Shown here: positions 27,403 to 34,436 of the stretch, piece by piece
Layout of the letters: every line of letters begins with the position of its first letter
Position numbering within the stretch: the stretch's first letter is position 1
Assembly (NCBI GenBank): GCA_015231405.1
Contig: JADGBR010000024.1
Span: 3,375 to 55,732 of the forward strand
Direction: 5' to 3'
Origin: Candidatus Omnitrophota bacterium
GTDB lineage: Bacteria; Omnitrophota; Gorgyraeia; Tantalellales; Tantalellaceae
Length of the DNA stretch: 52,358 bases
Program-made: the position numbers and the translations under genes
The notes under the pieces: generated by a model
The model's database searches: none
What the model saw: the letters and a program-made list of their open reading frames with translations, nothing else
What the model was told of the DNA's origin: nothing

Positions 27403-30400
27403 GAAGTGATATGGATGTAGTGCAGTTGACGAGCCCTTTCGCCAGAAAAAAATACAGGGCCAGCCTCGGCAATAAAGGCGCCATGCTGGGTGACGTGATG
27501 GACAAGGCCGGCTCGGTAAAGGAACTGGCCGGGTTGAATATCCCGGAAGGGTTCATTCTCACGACCAATATGTACCGGAAATGGTTTAACAGTGATCGTA
27601 AGATCTCTTCTTCCGAAGACATGAAAAAGCAGATCAAATTCAACCTCGCGTTCATTTATTTGCAAACCGAGGCGAATCGTGCCGGAGAGGGAAAAAGTAA
27701 CGTGGAGTTGACGGTAGAAGCCGCCAAAATAGCCGGGACCATGGAGGATGATTTCGGCGGGTGGGATCATTTCAAGGTATCCGTAAGGAGCAGCCCCGCG
27801 GCTTCCGCGCCCGGCAAATTCGATACCGTAGCCGGTAAGCAGACACTCCCGGATATCTTCGCGGCTATAGATACTGTATTCAATTCCTGGCACGACCGCG
27901 TGGAAGGCGATAAGAACAAAGCGATCGGTATGGGTATAGTGGTACAGAGGATGGTGATCGGTGACGCCCAGGCTGTGGATGGCGCTAATAACATGATCCC
28001 AAGGGAAGTCGAGGTAGATGGCGAAACGCGGCCTGATCCTTCCTACATCCCTGATTCCTTTACCGGGGTATTTTTCACTCAGAATATCGATACCGGCCGC
28101 TCTGACCAGATAAGCGGGAACGTTAAGATCGAAGCGGATGGGAAGAAGGTAGTAGCGGGAATAGACGGAGGCGTACCGATACAATGGTTCCGGGAGATCG
28201 ACAGAGCCAAATGGAAAGAAGATCTCGTGAAAACTCCCAATGGAAGAGAAATAGCGAATTTCCTCGAAAAGAACAAGGCGGTTTATGAGGAGCTTCATAA
28301 GTACGGCAAAGCCCTCGAGAAGGAATACGGCTACCCCCAGGACATTGAGTTCACCGTGGAGAACGGCGCGCTTTATATACTCCAGGTGCGGGAAGCAAAG
28401 ACGACGCCCAGGAATACGATAAAATTCCTGAAAAATATGGTGGAAAGAAAAGACGTGAAAGCGATGACGGAACGGGAAGCATATAAAAGAGCTATTCCCG
28501 TATTGAAGATGTTAAATCAGAAGAACGTCAAAGCTGAGGATAAAATCCCCGCCAATCTAGCCGCGTCTTTTTCCGAAGCTTTCAGCGTAGGCGGCGCCGC
28601 GTCCGGGAAACTTGTGTTTTGCGATAATAAAGGCGACGGCGATGAGAAAGCGTGGGCTGAGGTCAAAAGGAAAATCGAAACATACGGGACAAAAGAAGTT
28701 ATACTCGTCGCCAGGGTCGCCGATATACCGGACCACATATACGACATGGTCGGCGGCATACTTACGCTTTACGGCGGAGGCTCGAGCCACGCGGCAGTGA
28801 ACACCAGGATGAGGAACCTGCCTTCTATCATAGGCATGTTTAACGGGCAGGCTGATATGGAGCTCGGGAAAACGCTGGATATAGGAGGTACGCTTTTCAG
28901 GGAAGGGGCCGAGATGACTTTTGACTCCGAAGGCGGGAAAGTTTATAAGAAGGTCGTTTCTCTCGAGGATAACGGTATAAAAAAGGATACAAGCGAGTTC
29001 GCGGATCTCGGGGCGATATTCGCCGAGGTGGAGAGACTTGAAAATAAAGCCCCGGACGCCGGATCCGGAGCTGGATCAGATACCGTCCAGGCGGTCGGTG
29101 AATGGAGCCGTATGGAAGATAAGGCTGTCCCGATCTGGAAATGCCGTGGGTCGAACGGTAGATCCATGTATATCGTGGCTAAGGGAATTATGGGGGATGA
29201 AAATGAGCTCGGGAACATAGAGGAACTCCTCAAAAAACGCGGAAGCGGGTTCATTAAAGTGGTCCTTTTTGAAGATGGTCTCGTCCTTAATCTTGGAGGG
29301 GATATTATGCATGATGAAATAAGCGAAATGATATCCGGCAGTTCCGGGACGCCTTATGTCGCCGGAGTTGCCACTTCTAGAAACGGAAAATTCAATGGCG
29401 TTGTAATGCAGGAAATGAGGAACAGCTATGACAATGAGAAGACGGGGCATGGCGTGACCGAGGGAATATTGGGAACGCTGAACAGCAAAGAGTTCAATCT
29501 CGGACATTTGTTCGAAGACGCGCGCCTGTCATGCGCGGGTAAAAACATCGGCGGCGAAAAGCCTGGGAAGATCGTGCGCGGAGAAGACCGGCGCCTGATC
29601 CTTGAGGAGGCCGTGACGCAGAAGGCCATTGTAAAAAATTTTACTGACGCCGAGCTCGAGGCGTGGCGCGTGGAAAGGACCGGCAGCGCCGGCTCCTCAT
29701 TAATTGACGTAAAGCTGGCGATAGAGGCGATAGGGGACGAAAATGAACGGGCTTCGGCCCATAGGGCCATGGAAAAATTCATGGAAAATGGGAGTATTAT
29801 CAGGGATTACCTGGTCTCTGAGGGACTTTTACCCGAAGATCCGGCTCGCGGCACAGCGGATCTTTCCCCGGTGAAATCCGAGTTAGATAAAATACCGGAC
29901 CTTTTAAAAAAGCCTATGGGCGCCGGCGGTTTCGGGATAGGCCGATCGAAGGTGGTCAATAAAGGTAAGTACGCACTGGGTGACCCCGACATGCTCGCGA
30001 TCGATATAGTTAATTACCTTAACGCGGTTGATAAGAGAAATGGTGCGGATAGCACACTTCTCGCGGAATATATACTCCATGAGGCTTTCGAAAGGTCAGG
30101 CCTCGGGCATTATGAAATAATACTGCTGACAAGCGTTATCTTCGGAAGAACGGTTTCAGTTTTAGGCGAATTGTACTCTCCGGAGGAACTCGCGGTTAAA
30201 TTGAAAGATCGCGCCTGGGCATCTGCGGCGCTTAGCAGGATGAATAAGGAAAATGGCGGCGTCGAAACGGATCTTGGGCGCGCTTTGAGAAGTTTTATTA
30301 ACGCCAGCGCTTACCTCCAGGAAAGCCCGGACCTTGACAAGATGACGATCGATGAGCTGGAACGGCTGGAAAAAGATCTCGCTTTCGAGAATGACGCCTC

Positions 30401-31121
30401 GACGAAGCTTCGCGTGATAAGCGCGAAGGTGAACGCCGCGCGCGCCCGGGCCGCACTCGGACATGTCGCGCCCGGCAAACACCTCGATATTGTGCTCGTC
30501 CCGATAAATAAGGATCAGCTATTCTTTGACGGTACGAGTTACATAAAGATCAATAGCGACGCCGTGCGCACGATCCAGAAGGATTACGGCGTGAACGTCC
30601 GAGCGATCTATTACGCTATCGGCGACAAGGAGAGCTTTGACGAGGCCGCCGAGAAGGCCGCGAAAATGATGGGGGATGACGGTAAGGCCAGGCTCCTTGT
30701 CTATCAGAACGTGAAGGAAGAGGAAAAAGGCGGGGAATTCAAGAAGTTAGAGCTCTCTCTGGAGGTGAAAAACGTCATTGGGGAAAGGCTCACGGGCGTC
30801 GTCGCCGGCACTTTCGAGCCCGGTGTGGAAACCCAACGGTTCTCTATAACCATGCTTGTGACGCTGGGGCTGGGCCTCAATGAGGCGAACCGCGAACCGG
30901 ATAAAGCCGGTACGTTAAAAGACGCCATAATCCCTTTAATGAAAAGGATGGCCAGCAATGAGGCTGAGATAGACAGGTTCATGGAAGAAGCGAATGGGGA
31001 TCTTAATAAGTTCCTCGAAAAAGTATATCGCGGCGATATCAAACTCGACATCAAAAAAATAAACTATGAGGAGATCCGCGATTTCATGGAATCCGAAGCG
31101 GACGTGCTCCAGTCGCTGTAA
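27342..31121 (+). CDS. PPDK/PEP-synthase-like giant protein, probably the 3' part of the 24433 gene
   Basis: 1259 residues from GTG 27342, but sensible coding in this frame begins near 27285 (KLFASNRKLADGSLDEF). Residues about 25-370 match the ATP-grasp nucleotide-binding part of pyruvate phosphate dikinase (SSPAASAPGKFDTV; FTGVFFTQN; LYILQVRE). Residues about 400-545 match the phosphohistidine swivelling domain, with the catalytic His in GGGSSHAAV (about 479). The PEP/pyruvate TIM barrel is missing and is replaced by about 700 residues of unknown sequence. The final alpha/beta domain (IVLVPINKDQLFF onward) is similar in style to the ends of the other giant proteins. A signal peptide on the upstream fragment would make this an exported PPDK-like protein, which is unexpected. 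Confidence 0.82.
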   Translation: MPMLRKEVYDELKKEGDMALRSDMDVVQLTSPFARKKYRASLGNKGAMLGDVMDKAGSVKELAGLNIPEGFILTTNMYRKWFNSDRKISSSEDMKKQIKFNLAFIYLQTEANRAGEGKSNVELTVEAAKIAGTMEDDFGGWDHFKVSVRSSPAASAPGKFDTVAGKQTLPDIFAAIDTVFNSWHDRVEGDKNKAIGMGIVVQRMVIGDAQAVDGANNMIPREVEVDGETRPDPSYIPDSFTGVFFTQNIDTGRSDQISGNVKIEADGKKVVAGIDGGVPIQWFREIDRAKWKEDLVKTPNGREIANFLEKNKAVYEELHKYGKALEKEYGYPQDIEFTVENGALYILQVREAKTTPRNTIKFLKNMVERKDVKAMTEREAYKRAIPVLKMLNQKNVKAEDKIPANLAASFSEAFSVGGAASGKLVFCDNKGDGDEKAWAEVKRKIETYGTKEVILVARVADIPDHIYDMVGGILTLYGGGSSHAAVNTRMRNLPSIIGMFNGQADMELGKTLDIGGTLFREGAEMTFDSEGGKVYKKVVSLEDNGIKKDTSEFADLGAIFAEVERLENKAPDAGSGAGSDTVQAVGEWSRMEDKAVPIWKCRGSNGRSMYIVAKGIMGDENELGNIEELLKKRGSGFIKVVLFEDGLVLNLGGDIMHDEISEMISGSSGTPYVAGVATSRNGKFNGVVMQEMRNSYDNEKTGHGVTEGILGTLNSKEFNLGHLFEDARLSCAGKNIGGEKPGKIVRGEDRRLILEEAVTQKAIVKNFTDAELEAWRVERTGSAGSSLIDVKLAIEAIGDENERASAHRAMEKFMENGSIIRDYLVSEGLLPEDPARGTADLSPVKSELDKIPDLLKKPMGAGGFGIGRSKVVNKGKYALGDPDMLAIDIVNYLNAVDKRNGADSTLLAEYILHEAFERSGLGHYEIILLTSVIFGRTVSVLGELYSPEELAVKLKDRAWASAALSRMNKENGGVETDLGRALRSFINASAYLQESPDLDKMTIDELERLEKDLAFENDASTKLRVISAKVNAARARAALGHVAPGKHLDIVLVPINKDQLFFDGTSYIKINSDAVRTIQKDYGVNVRAIYYAIGDKESFDEAAEKAAKMMGDDGKARLLVYQNVKEEEKGGEFKKLELSLEVKNVIGERLTGVVAGTFEPGVETQRFSITMLVTLGLGLNEANREPDKAGTLKDAIIPLMKRMASNEAEIDRFMEEANGDLNKFLEKVYRGDIKLDIKKINYEEIRDFMESEADVLQSL

Positions 31122-31224
31122 TGGAGCGCGAAAAAAACATGCTGACATTCATCACGCGCGGCGAGGTGTGGACATCCTCTTCAAGCCTTCCCCGGGTAAC
31201 TTCCACGTTTTGCGACAGGGTTGT

Positions 31225-31380
31225 GGGCGTGAAGGAGATGGGGTTCTTCGTACGGCACTTTGCTGTCCCAACAACCGAAGTAGCCTTGTGCGTAGACCTT
31301 GCAAAAATCACAATGAAAGCCACATGCCGAACTAGAAGTTTGCAAGGTGCCGGTAGAAGGTTCCCATCTCCTTCACGCCC
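31225..31380. repeat. Long imperfect hairpin element, intergenic
   Basis: Perfect 18-base arms GGGCGTGAAGGAGATGGG (31225-31242) and its complement (31363-31380). Pairing continues inward at lower identity (CGGCACTTTGC / GCAAGGTGCCG). It lies in the 365-base gap between the PPDK-like ORF and cdaA. The gap otherwise shows only a short ORF that is an artefact of the palindrome. Confidence 0.75.
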
Positions 31381-31450
31381 TCGTCGCGGGAAGTAAGGCG
31401 CGCTTAGACTGTCAGTATGCTTTTTCAAACTATCGCTCGACAGATACGTA

Positions 31451-31480
31451 TTGCTAAAACCTGCCTGGAAGTATTAAAAT
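31451..31480 (+). promoter_or_regulatory. Probable promoter of cdaA
   Basis: TTGCTA (31451-31456) and TAAAAT (31475-31480), spacing 18. The ATG at 31487 is 7 bases after the -10 box, so the mRNA would be leaderless. There is no Shine-Dalgarno. Confidence 0.45.
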
Positions 31481-31486
31481 ACCCAG

Positions 31487-32248
31487 ATGCAGTCACTATT
31501 CTACGATAACACGTTCTATTTCTTCCCGATCCTCGCGGTTGTCGTGGGTGCTTTGTTCATCACGCGCGGGTTTCGTCAGATGCCGGGGAGTGTCATTACG
31601 AGATATTTTATACCGGCTCTTTTGCTGGCCGACGCGGTCCTTTTGTGGCCGGGGATAGATTCGGCCGAGCCGTCGAAATTCATCGGGGCCGGCGTATTCA
31701 CGGCTGCGGTTCTACTGATACTCGCGGATGTTATCATGGGCCTTTTTTCGGACGCGAGCGTCTATAACGCCGAGAATAGGCGCGAGAACGATTATTTCAT
31801 CCACGCGAACATAATATACGATGCTTTGCAGAATGTCGCCGCGAAAAGCCTGGGGGCGCTGGTGATCATAGAGAGAAGGGTTTCCCTCGAGGGTTTCTTA
31901 TCCGGCGGCGTCCCTTTCGACTCCGACCTCGACGCGGACGTCCTGGCGTCATTATTCCTCAAAGAGTCGGTGCTCCATGACGGCGGCGTTATAGTGAGCA
32001 TGGGTCGGATCAAGATGATAAAAGGGATACTTCCCTTGTCCGCAAACCCCGCGATATCCCACAAATACGGCACAAGGCACAGGGCGGCGATAGGTATCAC
32101 CGAAGAGACCGACGCCATAGCCTTCGTCGCTTCCGAAGAGAGGAACACGATAAGCGTCGCGTTCTACGGTAACCTTGTGAAGATAACTTCAAAGGGAGAG
32201 ATGGAGGCAGCCCTTCAGCAGGCGAGGCGGGCGGTGAGACCGCGTTGA
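31487..32248 (+). CDS. cdaA: Diadenylate cyclase, CdaA-type, membrane anchored
   Basis: 253 residues. The N-terminal third has hydrophobic segments (FFPILAVVVGALFI; YFIPALLLADAVLLW; FTAAVLLILADVIMGLF). The rest is a DisA_N/DAC domain with the substrate motifs LHDGGVIV and GTRHRAAIGI, followed by TEETDAIAFVASEE. The enzyme makes c-di-AMP from two ATP, which in other bacteria controls potassium and osmolyte uptake and cell-wall homeostasis. It stands alone here, with no CdaR-like partner adjacent. The next transcription unit, the ilv attenuator, starts 30 bases later. The ATG is unpreceded by a clear ribosome-binding site; see the promoter entry. Confidence 0.9.
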   Translation: MQSLFYDNTFYFFPILAVVVGALFITRGFRQMPGSVITRYFIPALLLADAVLLWPGIDSAEPSKFIGAGVFTAAVLLILADVIMGLFSDASVYNAENRRENDYFIHANIIYDALQNVAAKSLGALVIIERRVSLEGFLSGGVPFDSDLDADVLASLFLKESVLHDGGVIVSMGRIKMIKGILPLSANPAISHKYGTRHRAAIGITEETDAIAFVASEERNTISVAFYGNLVKITSKGEMEAALQQARRAVRPR

Positions 32249-32274
32249 AAAGTGTGGAAATAAATACAATTCTG

Positions 32275-32283
32275 TGGTATAAT
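32275..32283 (+). promoter_or_regulatory. Extended -10 promoter of the ilv leader
   Basis: TGGTATAAT, a TGn-TATAAT extended -10. A weak -35 (TGGAAA) lies 17 bases upstream. Transcription would start at or next to the ATG of the leader peptide. Confidence 0.6.
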
Positions 32284-32289
32284 GCGATT

Positions 32290-32373
32290 ATGAGAAAGAT
32301 GACTCCCCACAAAATATCGCATTCGATATACTCGGCTCCAGTAGTAGCCGTAAGGGGGGGGCTCTTTCTCTAA
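32290..32373 (+). CDS. Branched-chain amino acid attenuator leader peptide (27 residues)
   Basis: A short ORF reads MRKMTPHKISHSIYS then APVVAVRGGLFL and stops. Control codons for Ile, Val and Leu are enriched (2 Ile, 3 Val and 2 Leu in 27). It is followed within 25 bases by an intrinsic terminator, and the first biosynthetic gene downstream is ilvB. This is the layout of ilv transcription attenuators: stalling at branched-chain codons would prevent the terminator and let transcription reach ilvBN. Either the first ATG (32290) or the second (32299) may be used. It is too short for the ORF track. Confidence 0.75.
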   Translation: MRKMTPHKISHSIYSAPVVAVRGGLFL

Positions 32374-32392
32374 GCCTTAAGTTTTAAGAGAG

Positions 32393-32431
32393 AAGGGCCC
32401 TGTTGGTTTTAGCCGACAGGGCCTTTTTTTT
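32393..32431 (+). terminator. Attenuator terminator of the ilv leader
   Basis: Stem GGCCCTGT / ACAGGGCC, a 12-base loop, then eight T residues. The group II intron begins immediately after the last T. Confidence 0.88.
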
Positions 32432-32807
32432 GTGCGCCCGGCAGGGCGCACTCACTCGAGGGTGAAAGTCCCTTACAGACCCGGTAGTGGGAACTGTTAG
32501 CGACTCTGCAAGGGTGTCGGTCGCGAGGCCGGATCTGAAGGAAGCGGATACCAAAACACTGGCCTGACGAACAGAAATCACATATGAGGCGGTCATGCTG
32601 GGCAAGAAGGCAAAATTATTTGAAGCCCAATAACTACACGGAAAGCATGGACGTAGATGTGGCGGGCATAAGTGTAAAAGTGAGCGCGCATTACCCGGGG
32701 AGATCTGCTCAGAACAACGGGCAGAAGTCAGCAGAGGCCATAGTAAGTCCGGTTTAGGTGCCGGGACGAAGGGCCGAACGTGAAGTGAAAGTTCAAAGGA
32801 CTGGACT

Positions 32808-34196
32808 TTGGTGAGGAAGAAGGCGCAGAAAACGAAGGACGTAAAACCATCGGTCTTGGCAGGTGGTAGGGAGCGGAACTCCCGAGTTACTGCCGTAGGC
32901 GCGTCAAGCCCATCGGGGGAACAGGAACCTTCGGAACTTTGGGGAAACCTGTTAATGGAAGATGTTCTGGCAAGAGAGAACATGACGCGGGCGCTTGCGC
33001 GGGTAAAGGCGAACAAGGGAGCCGCGGGAGTTGATGAGATGACCGTGGATGAACTTGGGCCTTATCTGAAAGAAGAGTGGCCGCGGATAAGGAAGGAATT
33101 GTTGGAGGGTCAGTATAAGCCGAAGGCTGTCAGACGGGTAACGATACCGAAGTCAGACGGAGGTGAACGGCCGCTCGGGATACCGACGGTTGTAGACCGA
33201 CTAATCCAACAAGCGGTTCACCAGGCAATAAGTCAGATATTCGAGAAGAACTTTTCGGAGTCGAGTTACGGCTATCGGCCGGGCAAGAGCGCGCTTGATG
33301 CCGTGGAACGTGCGCGGCAGTACGTGTCGCAAGGCAGTCGGTGGGTGGTTGATATCGACCTCGAGAAATTCTTCGACCGGGTAAATCACGACATTCTGAT
33401 GGATAGGGTTGAGCGCAGGATAAAGGATGAGAGAATTACAAAACTCATCCGGCGTTACCTGCAGGCAGGGGTCATGGAGGGTTGGATAACGGCAATAAGG
33501 ATAGAGGGTACGCCGCAAGGCGGGCCGCTGTCCCCGTTACTGTCGAACATTCTTCTTGATGACCTTGACAGAGAACTGGAAAGGCGCGGGAGCGCGTTTT
33601 GCCGGTATGCGGATGACTGTAATATCTATGTGAGGTCGAAGCGTGCCGGGGAACGTGTTAAAGCGTCGATTACGGCCTATCTGTGGGATACGCTTAAGCT
33701 GAAAGTGAATGAGAAGAAGAGCGCCGTAGCGCGGCCGTGGGCAAGGAAATACCTTGGGTACACCGTGACGATGGACAAAGAGGCGCGACTCCGGGCCTCG
33801 GCGCAGTCCATTAAGCGGTTCAAGAATAAACTCAGGGATATTTTCATTCGCGGGCGAGGATGCAATATCGGACGGTTCATCAAAGAGAAACTTAATCCGT
33901 TGATAGGCGGTTGGAAGAACTACTTCCGGTTGACGCGGGTGAAGTGGATATTTGAAGAACTGGACGGATGGATACGGCGAAGACTTCGAGTCATTCTATG
34001 GCGTCAGATGAAACGTGCGAAAACACGGGCGAAGAGGCTAATGGAACGCGGGCTGGATGAACAGCGCGCATGGACGTCAGCCTGTAACGGACGAGGACCA
34101 TGGTGGAATGCGGGGGCATTGCACATGAACCAAGCGTATCCCGCGAAATACATCCGGGAACTCGGGTTGGAAGAACTTCAGACAGTGAATCTTTAA
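32808..34196 (+). CDS. ltrA: Group II intron reverse transcriptase/maturase
   Basis: 462 residues. The RT domain is marked by KANKGAAGVD, the VDIDLEKFFDRVNHD motif, GTPQGGPLSPLL and the catalytic YADD at 267-270. A maturase/thumb segment ends in GRGPWWNAGALHMN and LGLEEL. There is no C-terminal HNH endonuclease domain, consistent with class C introns, which rely on other means of priming. It promotes splicing and retrohoming of the host intron. The start is TTG 32808 or GTG 32811, with AAAGGA just upstream. The reading frame is intact with no internal stop, so the protein may be active. Confidence 0.93.
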   Translation: MVRKKAQKTKDVKPSVLAGGRERNSRVTAVGASSPSGEQEPSELWGNLLMEDVLARENMTRALARVKANKGAAGVDEMTVDELGPYLKEEWPRIRKELLEGQYKPKAVRRVTIPKSDGGERPLGIPTVVDRLIQQAVHQAISQIFEKNFSESSYGYRPGKSALDAVERARQYVSQGSRWVVDIDLEKFFDRVNHDILMDRVERRIKDERITKLIRRYLQAGVMEGWITAIRIEGTPQGGPLSPLLSNILLDDLDRELERRGSAFCRYADDCNIYVRSKRAGERVKASITAYLWDTLKLKVNEKKSAVARPWARKYLGYTVTMDKEARLRASAQSIKRFKNKLRDIFIRGRGCNIGRFIKEKLNPLIGGWKNYFRLTRVKWIFEELDGWIRRRLRVILWRQMKRAKTRAKRLMERGLDEQRAWTSACNGRGPWWNAGALHMNQAYPAKYIRELGLEELQTVNL

Positions 34197-34211
34197 TAAC
34201 ACTTTACGAAT

Positions 34212-34251
34212 CGCCGTATACGGAACCGTACGTACGGTTCCGTATACGGCG
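34212..34251. repeat. Perfect 40-base palindrome within the intron domain V region
   Basis: The left half CGCCGTATACGGAACCGTAC is followed with no loop by its exact reverse complement. A canonical domain V (CCGTATACG-loop-CGTACGTACGG with a two-base bulge) is embedded in it. Confidence 0.85.
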
Positions 34252-34294
34252 GTGTGAGAGGACGGCGGGGGTCAGACCCCGCCTCCTACTCGAT

Positions 34295-34328
34295 TAGACC
34301 ATAGACCATAGACCATAGACCATGGACC
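34295..34328 (+). repeat. Heptamer ATAGACC array, left arm of an inverted repeat
   Basis: Five 7-base units of the type ATAGACC follow the intron 3' end. The array pairs with GGTCCATAGTCTATGGTC at 34397-34421, with about 70 bases between, forming a long potential stem upstream of ilvB. Confidence 0.8.
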
Positions 34329-34396
34329 AAAGGTGGGGATGTAAAAAAATGTTTTCGGAGAGGAAAGAAATCCAAAAGATGAGTTTGATAACTCAA

Positions 34397-34421
34397 GGTC
34401 CATAGTCTATGGTCTATGGTC
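34397..34421 (-). repeat. Heptamer array, right arm of the inverted repeat before ilvB
   Basis: GGTCCATAGTCTATGGTCTATGGTCC is complementary to the 34295 array. It ends only 4 bases before the ilvB ribosome-binding site, so folding could affect translation. Confidence 0.75.
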
Positions 34422-34436
34422 CAACAGGAGGAAGAC

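Larger units (their letters stand above)
32432..34294 (+). mobile_element. Group II intron, probably bacterial class C, inserted after the ilv attenuator terminator
   Basis: The 5' end GTGCGCCCGG fits the GUGYG rule. The 3' end closes with GTGTGAGAGG, a GCGGGGGT/ACCCCGC domain VI hairpin and CCTACTCGAT, with AY as last bases. It carries a reverse transcriptase/maturase gene in domain IV. Class C introns are known to insert just 3' of transcription terminators, exactly the position seen. The boundaries are by consensus and could be off by a base or two. The domain V region is unusual: a perfect 40-base palindrome at 34212-34251. Confidence 0.88.

Noticed and set aside
31121-31396. Short plus-strand ORF (91 residues) and overlapping ORFs after the PPDK-like gene
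   Set aside because: They read through the two arms of a hairpin element and lack a ribosome-binding site or any recognisable sequence.
32384-33016. 210-residue minus-strand ORF
   Set aside because: It lies across the terminator and the 5' structured part of the group II intron, which explain the sequence better.
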